A DNA stretch of 64,000 nt from contig JALMGJ010000003.1 of NCBI GenBank assembly GCA_023362775.1, positions 175,746,774-175,810,773 of the forward strand, given 5' to 3'. Both the position numbers and the translations under genes were made by a program. Source of the stretch: Charina bottae (Eukaryota > Chordata > Lepidosauria > Squamata > Charinaidae). Below, piece after piece: positions 35,501 through 50,500 of the stretch. Position 1 is the stretch's first letter. Each line of letters opens with the position of its first letter. The notes under the pieces were generated by a model. It worked only from the letters and a program-made list of their open reading frames with translations, did not search any database and was not told the origin of the DNA.

Positions 35501-38500
35501 TCCCGCGGCGACACACCAACCGCCGTTGGTGTGTCGCTGCGGGAAAACCCGGAAGTGCCGCCATTGCGGCAGTGCGCAAAAACCCGGAAGCGCTGCTGCC
35601 GCTTTCGAATTTTTGCACGCCACCATTGGTGTGTCGCCGCGGGAAAACCCGGAAGCGCTGATGATGATCAGCGCTTCCGGGTTGTGTGGCGACACACCAG
35701 ACTGTGTGTGGCGACACACTTTTGTGTGGCGACACACAGTTTGGAAAGCTCTGAAGTAAAAGGTTGTCACCTTATGTGAGAGAAATGGGCAGAGGGATTT
35801 ACCAACACAAATCAAGTTGTGAAAATGTCAAAGTTTCATAGTTGTAAATCCACATATTTTGGAGGACTTGATGAGGTGATGCAGCACAAGTCACATGTTC
35901 TATGTATATTACACATTTTGCCCCTGGATCATCTATCCCGGAGGCTAGAAAACAGTGAGGAAAACAGAAGCAATACAATTGACAGAAAGTAAGGATGACT
36001 GACACTCTGCATAATATAGCTTGCCTTCTTCCAGTATTGCATGGTATTACAATTCTGTTTGGTCATTAAAAACATCATAAGAATATTTTTAAAAGTCATG
36101 TTGGAACATTCCATGGTCTGCTCTAATAAACACATTACCATATATATATGATTACATAATATACAGTATTTACCTTTCTATAAAGACATTGGATATACAC
36201 CCTTCAAAATCCTTCCCACCCAGTTTTATTGGTCGATTCAGTGATTTCCCTTCAGGGATTCCAACTGTTTTTGAGTTAGCTATATCGTCAACCAATAACT
36301 TCAGCCTAGAAGGACAACAAATGCAAATAAGAATGAAATTCTCATGGCAAAACTATTAAGACATATAAATAATACTTAATTATTTAATTAGATCATTGGT
36401 ATATCCCCTTTTAGCAATTATTTCCAAAGGTCCCATTGTATACTGTATCATAAAAATACTATGTAATTTGGCTCTAGAAGCTAACTGCCACCTTCCAACC
36501 ACAGTAGTTTTATATTTTGTTACTGATAATGCTGTCATATTCAAGAATGCCTCTGTAAAGAACAAATCATTCTCAGGATCCATATCCATTGACGGTATTT
36601 CTTCTAATGCATTTTAAACATTCACAACTTCTATAACCAAGCATCAAATCAAACAATAGAATTATATTTTTTTCTACCAAAGCATCACTCAGTGCAATAA
36701 TCATTTGAACATACATATCATCTTCTTTTATCACTGTTATGTAATGCATTGAACCACTTTCACATTTTTTGCTAGATTGGATTTCTTCATCAGCCAGGTT
36801 TACAATTACATAGCCATTTCTTAGGATAACAGTAAAATCAGCAGGCTAAAAGAAGGAAAAAGAAACAATTTTTTTTTTAGAATAATGAGATGTTGGATTT
36901 TGTGGGAAAGCAATTTGACTGCATTTTTAAAGGGAACAAAAGATTATTTATCTTTCTTACCTGTAAATTATAACTTAATAGCATTCCATCAAGCGCCAAT
37001 GTGTGAAAACCAAATCCAACTTGGAAATTATCAGGAAATGGAAAATGTTCATCACTTAAGTCAAGAACTCCATTCTTGAAAAAAGTTGCAGTTCTCACCA
37101 GCTAAAAAATATAAGTAGATGATGAATACTCTTTCTTTTGAAAGAAAGTGAGTGATCTTCATTTTCCTTGCTTCTCTATTATTTATAATAGGATTAACAG
37201 ATCTCTCATATGATGAGATTTATACATTTCAGGATTATATAGGGTTGTAAATCCCATTGCAAGGAAGATCTGCAAGTCCTGTTTTAGGAATATTTTAGAG
37301 GAGAATGAAGAGGAATTATGATTAAATAACTGTGAACATTATGAAGTAATACCCGGTAATAAAAGAAGTGGTGATTATTTACCTGCCAGTCATCAGGGCA
37401 TTTTCTGCTGACACCGAAGCTCTCAGAGAAGGTTATAGAACGATCAAATGAGGTTTTAATATTCATCATGCACCCACGAAATGGCGGTGTGGATATATTA
37501 AACCTGCTTCCAAAAATAAGTAAAATATCAACAACCAGCAAACCACAGCTTTCAAGTTGATATTATCAATATCTATTGGCTTTTTGGGGCAGATAAATTA
37601 CTGAATTAATTAATTAATTAATCAGAATTAATTCCATAAACTATACAGGGGGAAAGGGTTTGCAGTCTTAATCTCCTGGTCCCAAATCTGGCATTTCTGC
37701 TGCCTAGCTCTAACTCTGCATGTAACTTCAAGAGTGGACAATTAGCAAATACGGGACTTAAAATTATTATTATTTATTTATTTATTTAATTTATATGACC
37801 GCCCATCTCCCCACATGGGGAATTCTTATAATTTTATAAGATTATATATTATAATATATATATATAAATTGCAACTCCAGAGGATTCTGGAGGAAACGGA
37901 TTATCTGGACCCCTTCCAGTCAGGTTTCAGGCCGGGATATAGGACGGAGACTGCATTGGTCGCGCTTATGGATGATCTCTGGCGAGAGCGGGATGGAGGG
38001 AGTGCGTCCATCCTTGCTCTCTTAGATCTCTCAGCGGCTTTCGATACCGTCGACCACGGTATACTTTTGGGGCGGCTCGAGGAGTTGGGGGCGGGCGGCG
38101 TGGTTTTGCGCTGGTTCGCCTCCTTTCTCCAGGGCCGTTCCCAGTCGGTGTTGATAGGGGAGGAGAGAGCTGACCCGCGACCCCTGACTTGTGGGGTGCC
38201 GCAGGGGTCGGTTCTCTCTCCTCTCCTATTCAACATCTACATGAAGCCACTGGGCGAGATCATCCGTCACCACGGGATGAGGTATCACCAATATGCTGAT
38301 GATACCCAGTTATACATCTCCGTCCTGGGTGAAGTAAGTGATGCGGTCAATGCCTTATCTCAGTGCCTGGAGGCTGTGGGGGTCTGGATGGGGAACAAGG
38401 CTTCAACTGAACCCTGGTAAGACGGAGTGGCTGTGGATTGATGGCCCCCCTGGATCCGGGAAGTTGTCATCTTTGGTTCTGGGGGGGGTTGCACTACCCC

Positions 38501-41500
38501 ACTCGGATCCAGTGCGGAATCTGGGGGTCCTCCTGGACTCGCGACTCCTGCTCGAAGAGCAGGTAGCAGTTGTGGCCAGGAGGGCCTTTGCACAGCTGCG
38601 AGTTGTGCGCCAGTTACGCCCTTTCCTGGATCGTGAGGCCCTCCGAACAGTCACTCACGCCCTTGTCATCTCCCGTATAGACTATTGTAATGCGCTCTAC
38701 ATGGGGCTACCCTTGAAGAGTATCCAGAAGCTTCAGCTGGTGCAGAATGCAGCGGCGCGAGCAGTTATGAGTGCCAGAAGATCGGCACATGTGACACCCC
38801 TGCTACGCGAGCTGCATTGGGTGCCAGTTTGCTTCCGGGTCCAATTCAAGGTGTTGGTGATTACCTTTAAAGCCCTACATGGCATAGGACCAGGGTACCT
38901 GAGGGACCGTCTCATCCTGATAACGTCGGCCCGCCCCACCCGTGCATGCAGAGAGGGCATGCTTCGGACCCCCTCAACAAGAGAATTCCATCTAGCGGGG
39001 TCCAGGAGGCGTGCCTTCTCTGCGATAGCGCCCGCCTTGTGGAATATCCTGCCCCCGGAGGTGAGACTGGCCCCCTCCCTCCTGGCCTTTCGGAAGGCCC
39101 TTAAGACCTGGCTCTGCCGCCTGGCCTGGGACGACGGAGGTGGTAGTGCCTCCTGGGGTTGGCTGGCCCCGTAGCTCCACGATCTATTCTGCGGGTCCAA
39201 ATCCATCTTGGATTTTATTTTATTATGTTATGCTTGTGTTTTTAGATATTTTGTATAGTTTTTAAATTTTTTATTTATTGTAACCCGCCCAGAGTCCCTT
39301 GCATGGGAGATGGGCGGGGAATAAATTTGAAAAATAAATAAATAAATAAATAAAACTCTTATAATATAAAATTATACAAAGTATATGCTTATAATCTTTA
39401 CTACAAGGTTTTGTGTTTGTGAACTGAACATCCAACATCACTCACCGTTCTCTTAGAGAGCTTGGAATTCCTCCCAAGTAATATGAATCAAAATGAAATG
39501 TATTCACACTGGCATATAATCTAAGTTTGTCAATCCCCAAAATATATTGCTGTTGGGAAATGGATAAAATAACCTGAAATGAATAGAACAATGAGATTTA
39601 AAGCCTTTTTTGTTATTCATTATTTCATGTTGATTTCAACATTTATATTTACAAACAGTACATCTTTATTTTTTCCAAAATTGTGCCTTTTTATGTTTTT
39701 GAAGGAATTTAATTGGTATTTAATAACTAATTGGTATTTAATAATTAATTCAAACAATGAACCATCAATATCATAAGGACAAAACAGAAAAATAAGAGAA
39801 CCTTGAAGTATAGTAAGTCAGCAGGAAATATAAAACCAGCAAGAAGGGAGAGGGAACCTGAAGTGTTCTAAAACAGAGGGTTTTTAAAAGGCAACAGCAC
39901 AGACTTTGCAAGATTTGGTCACCATAAATTTATCTGTGATCCAGATATATATTAGCTTCCAATTCTTTTCTAAACAGAGGAAAATCTCTATATGGCCAAC
40001 AAGCACGAAGCATTTCTGCATTCCCCCCCCCCTTTTACTTTCAAATAATGACTTAAGAGCATTTCCTTTGTACAACACGGGAGCCTCTGCATTATGCCAA
40101 TCACTTAAAACCAGCAGTTCTTTTCGGCTATTGTTCTGCTACCACCACTAAGTCCTAATGAGGGTTTAAAATTCTTTAAATCTCTAAGACAACATAACTG
40201 GGTAGGATGCGGGAAAGATGTAAGATAGTGCAGGCCCTTGGTTAATATGGTTAACAAAAGAATAAATGTACTGTTGCTAAATAATGACAACAAAAACAGA
40301 ATTTTAAAGGAGATTTACTGATTTCTGAAAATCACTGCTACCCCACTCCAGTCCTAAAACAATTCCTAATCCTGTTTCCCTGGCAGGTATTCCCAGGCTT
40401 GGACTCCCAGACGATCCCTTTCCATCTGCACTGCCCAACCCCCTCTCACTAGGAGGAAGTGCTCAGCGTTGCCATCCTTTGACTGGCAGTTCCACTCCAC
40501 CATCATCACAGTGCTATTCAGGCACTAGGCTTGAACATTAGAGGGCAGAGGATGTATAAGCAACTGGGGTAATATCTGCTGGGCTCCCCTCAGCAACCTA
40601 AATATGACGTCTTTGATCTCAGATCTGTATGAAAACGTTCTGCTGCCCAAGGCAAACAATAAGACAGCACCCCTCTCTTTTTCATATTCAAAAACCAACT
40701 GGGTTAGGAGTTAATAGGATGATGTATTCCATCCACAACTGAGAGAGCTGATGGTTCAACAACCCAAAAAGGTGGCTTTGTTTACTCAGGAGGAATAGGC
40801 AGAGGGCACTACTGTTCCCCACCAACTGCTACCTGAGGCAGTTGCTTCATTGCTGGCTGCTGCATAAACACTCTTCTGAATACCAAATCATGTTTAGCCT
40901 TTCCCAACCTACAGTAAGTGCAGATTTTAACTCCCAGAATTCTTCAGCCAGCATGGCCATTGCTGAGAAGCCTGGGTGTTGGAATCCACCATCTTCCGCA
41001 TATCTAGAAGATGCTAAAGTTGGACAAGACTGTCTTAGAACCTTCTGATATCAAGATTCCTGATAATATGGAGGCTTCCAAACATGTTAATCAAAGCCCC
41101 TCCTGTGAACCTTTTGTCTGGAGGGTAAAAGCCAGCATATGTCAGTTTTGGTGGTGGGACTGACACACAGTCCTAATCTCCTACACAATGTGTCCCCTTA
41201 TGCTGACATACGTATTTGGGAGCAAGGCACTGATCCCACAGATTTGTTTTAAGAATAAGCTTTAAACTTTTCCATACATGTAGCTAAGGTTAAGAAAATA
41301 GCTAGAATATGGCAAAGGGGTGCATGTGAGCATTTTCATAATGATAACAAGTCTGAAATCATTTTGTGCAGAGAGACTTACTAGTTTTTCTGTTACACTG
41401 CTCATGCTTCCGTTCGTTATTTCTCTTGAAGGCTGTGAATCAACTTTGTATGTGAATATTGGGCGGCCATTTTCAATCCTCAAACTAATAAACTTGTCCT

Positions 41501-44500
41501 ATGATCCAGAAATAATGTTTTATGCAAAATATCACAGACATAGGCATTAATTGAAACAGGTATATTTTATTTTATCCTAATAATATTTAATATTTACATT
41601 TTATCCTAATAGCCTGATCGTTTCAGCTTTCATATTTTAAAGAAAAGATGCATTGCTCCTTTTTAGTGGGGAGAAAGAGGGTTACCCTTTCCCACAGATG
41701 TGCTGATTTACAACTCCAAACATTCCATGGTTGAGGTTATGGAAATTATAGTCCAACAACTGGAGGGCATTGCTGGCAAAGATTGATTGGAACCAATAAA
41801 GAGGAACATTTCAGCATCCAACTTTTTCATTTTTATTCTATGAGAAATTACTTAAATAAGTAATGCATCTTTCTGCTTTGTCAGTTAGGCTGCTTGTTCT
41901 GTTCTGTCACCAGACCACTGGAAGATCTGGAACCTGAAATAGGAACTTTAGATATGCTCATGAACAGAGATAGGCAACAACAGCCCTACATTTACTTGAA
42001 TATTGGCCAAGCCTAGCAAAATATATGAACTAGAAGGGCAGAGTTTCTAACAGCAGAACACTGTATTTTGCTTACTGACATTCAAGTCCAACTACCAGTC
42101 CTGTATTTTTCATTTTCTCCAAGAGAGGCGGCAGATCATGAGGCATCAGGGACTGGATCTGAGTGCCCAGTCTTTATACCTACATTCTGATAGTACAATG
42201 ATCAATTTTCCATTTACTTAGCAAAATACCCCAAAAAGACTCAGCATGAAGTTGTGAGAAAGTTAAGGTTATGATCCAAAAACTTTCTTCAATACAGTTG
42301 GCATCAGAAGGGCTCAGGAGGGGCTACTAAGCTGATCTGCTTGACACAAGGTTAAGTCCTGAACACGGATTCAGAAAAGATTGTGAAACCTAAGCTGCAC
42401 ATGTGTAGCCTAAAGGAAGACATAAATTCTGCAGCTCAACAGTTTACTGTAGGGTTGTTGTTTTTTTACTGTACACTGGTCTAGGCAGACAATCCCCCCC
42501 TTACAATGGAGATAGGGCAACTCCTTTGACAATTACAGGATGTCTACATAACTCTCCATGCCGTATTTGGATATTCCTGGGTTGCCTGAGAAAAACAATG
42601 AATATTGTTTGCACTACTGTAGTTTTATAGCAGTGTACACTTCTACACTATAAAATATATACTAAATATATCCTTGAACGATTAACTAAATTGCAGTTAA
42701 CAGATATTATGCAAATTACAGCTGTGATTCTCAACATGCCCAGAATAATATTTCAGTATCTGTACATCTACATTTAAAATACTTTACAGATTATTCCCTT
42801 TGTTTTGGGATTATGCTAGTTAATATAACTGTTTATGAAATGCCTTTACTACTGTTTGAATCAAAGATTACTGAAGAGACCCTGGGCACAAAATGCAAAC
42901 CAACAGCTCAGTTTCCTCACTCAGCTGGCCCCACCTCAGAAGACTCAGCCACCAACAAATTCCACATAATGGAACAAATGAGGAATCTGGATAAGTGGGG
43001 ACCACTCCTATGCTAGGCATTTCTGTTAAGTTTTCATTAAAAACATTTAAGCAGCTATTCTTGATTCTTTAAGTCTTAAACTATGGACAAAATAATTGGG
43101 CGTTTTAAAGCTTCTCCCAGATGCATTTTGGGTAGCATCATTCCTTGGTAGGAGAAAACAAAGAGTTAAATGGATTAAGAGTCATCTTCTTTAAATGGAT
43201 GAAAGGGACACGGTAGCTCAGCAGGTTAAACTGCTGAGCTGTAGGCCGCAGATCAGAAGGTCTGCAGTTCGAACCCTGTGCAACGAGGTGAGCTCTCGTT
43301 GTTACTCCCAGCTCCTGTCAACCCAACAGTTCGAAAGCTTTGCAAGTAGATAAATGGGTACCACCTTAAAGTGGGCTAATTTGCTGGCGTCCTGTCGGGA
43401 AGTCGGCACCACCGGAGGAAAGGATCGGAGGAAGATCGAATGGCAGGCGGTGACGACGGACCCAGATGCAACAGCTACAGGACGTCAGCAGCCAGCTCAA
43501 GGCATCCTAGGAATTGTAGTCCAGAGCCTGGAAGAGTCGGTTCCTTACCCCCTCCCCTCACGCGCGGTGAAAATGGTGATTTGTGAATTGTATAATTAAA
43601 TGTATATATATATGCTTGTAAGCCGCCTAGAGTCCTCCATTAGGGAGGGGATAGGCAGGGTATAAATACCACAATAAATAAAATAAATAAAATAAATGAA
43701 ACTTAGGCCCTGGGCTGAAAAGTATACAATAAATACAATAAATAAAAAATAAGATCCCTGAGATTCAATTCCACCAAGTCTATTTCTTTAGATTACAAAA
43801 CTATCAAAATTATTTATGAATTCTTCTTCCTGCAATATGATACAGTATATCTTGGAATCTGAAACAATATGTTATTTGAATATGTGTTTTGAATTATTTT
43901 CAATTATAGGTCAATAGATAGAAATTTGGGGTTAGTATTGACTTATTTACATTGTTTCAAAAATATTTATTTGCATGGATCTTTCTTTCCCTGTGCCTAA
44001 TTTCATTCCCCCACCTTCTAGCTTGCCTGGAAACATCTACAGTACATGAATAATAATTACCTGATTTTCTGCAAAAAACACCAACCCGACATCTGAAGTA
44101 GTTTGAATGGTTTGTTCATATCTTATGACTCCTCTGCCTGAAGAACGAGGTTTGATATGTGCATAACCTATGCCTTCAAAATAGAATTCGTCAGATAGTT
44201 CTCTGTATCTGAAATAAGAAAATCTGCAGATGAGAATGCTACCATCCTACCAAGCATATCTGATATATCAAGAAATGTTTTAAGCAAAGAAAACATTCAA
44301 GGCTAACTGAAAATTATGCTTCTGTCATAAGGAAGGAAGCTATACAGTATGTTAAACTACAATCATTCCTTCACAGATGTTTGTTTCCTTATTCTTTTTA
44401 ACGGCCAAATCACACACTTTCAAAGTTTAAATAGTAGGTTACACTTGGTTTTTTGAAATCTAAAACAGAGCTGTGTCTGAGAAGAAATGTGAGTAAAATA

Positions 44501-47500
44501 AAGTAAAACTGCTTCATTTTTTCCCTCTTTGCTTGTTTTTTGCCGCCTCATACTGGTTTTTTTTCCTATAGATGAACACCAAAAAAAAAATAGAAATAAT
44601 TTGAGCTGAAAAATAGCTGAAATTGAAAGTGTTAACCAAGCTTCCTTTATCTATCTTTCTTCAACCCGCAGATGAACAAATTTCTTTGAGTTTCAAAATT
44701 TGCTTCACACAATGCACTAAGCTATTTTTTGTTTCAAACATATTTATTGAATAAGCCTCAATTCAAGCATCATGCTGAGCACAAGCCATAATTTCAAAAT
44801 AATGATCAGTGGGTTCTCATAAGGAGCATGCGAAGGAGCCTAGATATGACTCAGAGAGCTAGTATGGGATGGTGGCTCAGAGACTGAACTGGGCCAGGGG
44901 AACTCAGATTCTCTACCTTCAGCCATTAAAGCTCACTGGGTGACTTGGGGCCAGTTATGATCTCTCAGTACCTCACAGTGCTTGGGGGGGGGGAGGGGAA
45001 ATGGAGGAAAGAGTGATGTGTATTCCTGAAGAAAGGTGGGATATACTATATATCTAACAAATAAATAAAATATAGTTGCAATTCAATTTTAATTTGAAAT
45101 GTGTGGATCAAGTTGCTTCAATAGGAAACTTATAGCACCTACACAAAAGTCCGTCAAAGTCTAAATCTATTTGAAGGCACCCACTTAACCTGTCACTTTG
45201 AATCGATTCAGCAACTCAATTTGAAGGGTTGATTTGATGGGATGATTTGATCCAATTGCCTTTGCAAAGTCCTAACTAGCATATTGTAATGGTATGTGGG
45301 AATGACTGTGGGAGACAGGAGGAAGGGTCGCAGACTAGGCAAGGGTCAGATAAGAGGCAGCTGAGCCTACAGAAGGAATAGAGGCATGGCAAACGTCTCA
45401 GAAGGGACCCTCCCTAGTTTGTTGGACTGTAAAGGCAAGAGAGGAGAGATGTACTGTCAGACTTGGAAGATTTTGTTAATGTATCCTTACAATAAAGATA
45501 GAACTAGTACTTCTGGGTGTGCTTCTTGTCTGGACTACCTCGCAAGGCTGACACATATGAAGCCAAAAGCACACAAACCACATTATGGCTTAGTACAACG
45601 TGAAAGCTCAACCACAGGATGCGGAAAGTATCAGAGAATGCATGTAACATTTTAACTGAAGCTCAGCGGGAATTGAAATATAGGATCTATAAATGTGAAG
45701 AAGTTTGGCATAAAGAAAAGAAATTGTGAATAAGCTTAACTGTTGCTAGTCTCATTCCTTCTGCTCCCACTGACTGCATTTTTGAAGTAATAAAATGCCT
45801 AGCCAAGGCCAGCCCATGCCATGCACTGATCTCCTCAGAATTGAACCTCACCCAGAAGCATCCACAGGATCTACCTCTTTCATAAAAAAAGACAAAAGCA
45901 GCACTGTGCCATAAGCTCAATCTCCTTCATACATGCACATATTGTCACGATGCATGTACAAAAGGGCTAAGGCTTGCATCACATTGGCACCATGCTACTT
46001 CATTTCTTCCCTTGACTCAACATTGATCCCACTGACTCCATCTCCAAGACATGACCATTGGAGTCAATATGCCTTGAAAGATATTCCGAAACTGCCATCT
46101 CAGAGGATGCCTCAGCCAAGGACTCCACAGGGTACTTAAAGTACCCAAACTACTCCTTCAACATTATTTCTGATCACTTGTCAGAAAATGGTTCTTTGCC
46201 ATTTTTTGGGGGTTCACACAGTTTCACCATGTAGATTCTCAAAGGTCACAATAATAGGCCACAGAAAGATTCACCCAACTATATTTTACCTTACAGATAA
46301 CTAGTAACACCCTGTTAAGTGGAAAGGAGTGCTTTATTGAAGATCAGATGCCAATATGTAGAAGAACAAGGAGTAGAATGGCTGTGTATATGACCACTTT
46401 AAGATCTAAAAATGATTTTAAAAGACTTGGAAGTTTTTGAAAGCTGATCATGCCTATCCATACTTCAATAGGAGAAACAGAATGTGATAGATTATGTTTG
46501 ATAAAATTCCACACTGGTATTTATCTAAAGCACATACTATCTAATGAAAAAACATTACCTCCTGCATGGTTGCACCACAGTAGTGTTAAGATCAAAAGTC
46601 TTCTTGAAATTGTACAGGCTGAAAACTCTGTCATTTAAGCTATCTAATTCAATGCAGCCTTCATAATGTGGATAGTTCAGTGTACTTGGAGGCTGTAAAA
46701 ATAAGAACATTCTTCAAGCAAAAACAGCAGCATATTTCAATAATGCTTAATTAAGTTTATACTTAATTTCTGTATAAGCACAGAAACTGCAGTTGTCATG
46801 AGATTCTGTAGCCCAAGCTGCATTTTCATGATTGCATTGCATAGACCCAACCATGACAACTACATTCAGAATTCCTTATCCTGAAAATTCCAGTTTTTAA
46901 TTAAAAGAACTTAAAAACAAAGGTTCTGGTTTTTAAGGTTGCAATGAAAAGTTTGAATATTTGGGATTTACTGATTTATTTATTTATCAAATTTTGCCAC
47001 CACCCATCTCCCCCCAAAAGAGGGACTCCAGGCGGTTTACAATAAAACCAAAAAATTAAAATACAATAAAACCACAATACAATAAATATAAATATAAATA
47101 ATATAAATATAAATATAAATAATATAAAATAGAGTCAAAATGGAAGCAAAAAGTTCTAAATCAGTTCACCAGCCATCCCCAAGAATAACTACTCCCCTTC
47201 CCGCCCCAAGCGAGATGGCAAACCAGGTCTTCAACTTTTTCTGGAAGGTCAGGAGAGAGTGGGCTTGCCTTACCACTGTGGGAAGAATGTTCCAAAGGGT
47301 GGCAGCCACTACAGAGAAGGCCCGCTTCCTGGGCCCTGCCAGATGGCATTCCCTTGTAGACGGGGTCCGCAACATGCCCTCTCTGCATGACCGGGTGTGA
47401 CAGATTGACGTAATGGGGATGAGACGGTCCCTCAGGTAACCTGGACCCATGCCATGTAGGTCTTTAAAGGTAATAATCAACACCTTGAATTGGACCCGGA

Positions 47501-50500
47501 AGCAAACTGGTACCCAATGCAGCTCTTGTAGCAAAGGTGTTACATGTGCCGATCTTGGGGCACCTAAAATTGCCCGTGTGGCCGCATTCTGGACCAGCTG
47601 TAGCTTCCGGATACTCTTCAAGGGTAGCCCCATGTAGAGCGTATTGCAATAGTCTATATGGGAGATGACTAGGGCATGAGTGACTGTTCGAAGGGCTTCC
47701 CGATCCAGGAAAGGGCATAACTGGTGCACAACATGAAGTTGAGCAAAGGCCCTCCTGGCTATGACTGCCACCTGCACTGGGTCTGTTTGGGGCAGTGCAA
47801 CCCCATCCACAGCTAAAGTTGGTAAATTCCTGGATACAGAGGAGCCATTAACCCACAGCCACTCCGTCTTACCAGGGTTCAGCTGAATAACTAAAAATCT
47901 CAAAGAAGGCTAGAGAGACTGAGATTCAAAATCTCCATCCAGATATTAAGATCACTTTGGGGCACTTCCACACAGCATTCCTCTATTCCTCCAACCTATT
48001 TTGAAGTCAACCATGCAGTTATATTCATTCTTCAGAATGAAGAAAACAGGCAGGGAAACTCATGAGACAATTGGTTTTTTTTCTCTTCAGCTGATCAATA
48101 GGTGTGCAAAATGAATTGTTTCCTCAGTGTCCCACCCTAAACTACTGTAACTAGTGGATGAACAAAATCCCGTCACCCTCTCTGTCATGCAAAAAGAAAA
48201 TAAAATAGATTGTGAGCACTCCTTCCACGTGTTTCATTAGTTGCAAAATAAAGGGGGAAAAAACAATGGTGCATTTCTCACAGGGGTAAAGGCCTGGCTC
48301 TTCAGCAGTCATTCCTACAATATAGGAAGTCCCACTGAGACCTGTAAAGGTAGTGTGGTATCATGTCAAGTTTGCAATCAAGTGCTTCTCACAAAGCCTC
48401 TAACCATAGCTGTAGGCTAGAGTGGTAAATGAAGTGGGAGAAAGGGGATGATAAATCCTAAACAATGCCTACAAACAGACACCAGGAACAGGATGCTGAA
48501 GATGCCTTCTGGGGGCAGGGGACAGGGAGAGTGGGGGAGTGTTCCAGAATAACCAACATCTCCTCACCCCTGACTCCATACATTAGGGAAATAAATAAAG
48601 TTACTAGCATGCCCTCATTCACAAAATGAAGTCACTTGGGGGAGGGGGGAAAGAACTTCCTTGCACCCCACTAATCTGAGCATTGCATTCCTGCTAACAT
48701 CTTGCTGAAGAAAGCAAGTAAGCAGGCAGTATTCCAGTTAATGGTAGATGGTATTTTAACCCCCTTTTTTTAGATAGGATTATCATTTTTTGATCATATT
48801 AAACAACAAATATGAGAATATTTTGGAATGTAATTGACATTCTAAGTTTACCGATTGTATGGGATGCATATAAGGCATATAAGGTGTGTTATTCCTTATG
48901 CCTCTGTGAAAAGGAAAAATAGAATTCTTGGTTACAAATATATGGAAAACGTGGTTAAAGAATGTTTACTGGAATAGGCAAAGAATCCCACAATCTTATA
49001 ACTCATTCATCCAAGTTGCAGATGGGTAATTTTAGGTTGATCAAGTTGAATTTTCTTTGAAAAGATTGAAGTTAAATATTTGGAAAGTAATGAAAAAGCT
49101 GGTAATTTATTAGCACATCATTTAAAACACTGAAATGTAATCTCTGAAATTTTAACAAGCAATGGGCAGAGAATCACAGATACTCGATGTATTAACTTAT
49201 AATTTTTCAATTCTATAAGCAATTTTATAACCTTGATGATATGGTAGATCAACAGCAAATGAGTAATAGTTTAAGTGAGATTGATATTCAGCTGTTACCA
49301 CAGGATTGTGTGGGGTTTTCGAAAGCAGCTTTGAACTTAAAGAGATATTAGAGACAATTAAATTCATCAATTCAGCTGATGAAAAACAGAAAGCCTCCAG
49401 CCCAGATGGTTTTCCTATTAAAAGGTATAAATATTTTATAGACCACTTGTTTGCCCCAGTATTATAAGAGGTTTATAATAAATAATTTAAGTATGATTAA
49501 TTGCCTTTATCTTTTTACAAGGCTTATATAACATTGATTTTAAAACCAGGCAAAGATTCTAAATTCTATGCAAAGTTATAGACCCATATCATTAATTAAG
49601 GTAGATACTATTAACTGTTTTGTTGGCTAGATGATTGCAGTGAGTGATACCATACATAATTTATCCATCTCAGTCCAGATTTATTAAAACTAGACAAGCA
49701 TCAGATAATTTACATTTATTAATAGATATTTTGGATATAGCTCAAGGTGGATTAGATTGTGCTATATTAATATCTTTAGAAGCTGAATAAAAACTTTGAA
49801 ATTGTTCAGATTAATTTTTTAAAGCAAGTTATGTGTGGATATAGATTTCTGCCTTTTTTTATTATATGGATTGCAATTTACTATTTGAGAGGCAGTTTGG
49901 TGTAGTGGTTAAAGGTATTGGGCTAGAAACTGGGAGACCATGAGTTGTAGTCCTACCTTAGGCATGAAGCCAGCTTGGAGACTGTCTCTAAGCCCTAGGA
50001 AGAACGCAGTAGCAAACCACTTCCAAAAACATTGCCAAGAAAACTCCACAGACTTGTCCATGTAGTCTCCATGAGTCAAGACTGACTCAAAGGCGCACGC
50101 GCGCGTGCGCACACACACACACACACAAACAAAACTTACTATTTGCAACCAACAGCAAGAGTAAACAAATCAGTTAATTTATTGACCAATTGTTTACAGT
50201 GTGGCACCTGTCAGTTTTGTCTACTTTCTCTGTTGCTTTTTGACTTATTTCTTGAACCATTGGTCACTTGTATAAGGCAATCTTGTAATATTATTGCTAT
50301 TGCATGGGTGGTTTCTAAGTATAAATTATTTTTATATACTGATGACATTTTTGCAATACTGGATAATTACTTTACTGCCTAACTTGATACAGTGATTCAA
50401 CAATTTGGTAAATATTTATATTATAAGATTAATTAGGGAAAAAAATCTAACAGATCAATATAAGAGTTTGGGTTTTGTCATCTATACAGAATATATTAAC

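Noticed and set aside
45386..45655. 89-codon open frame in a LAMA3 intron
   Set aside because: No family similarity, no splice context, and length within chance expectation.
50093..50127. Alternating purine-pyrimidine GC/CA run as a Z-DNA regulatory site
   Set aside because: It is the decayed tail of the SINE at 49888-50135. No other evidence of a regulatory role.
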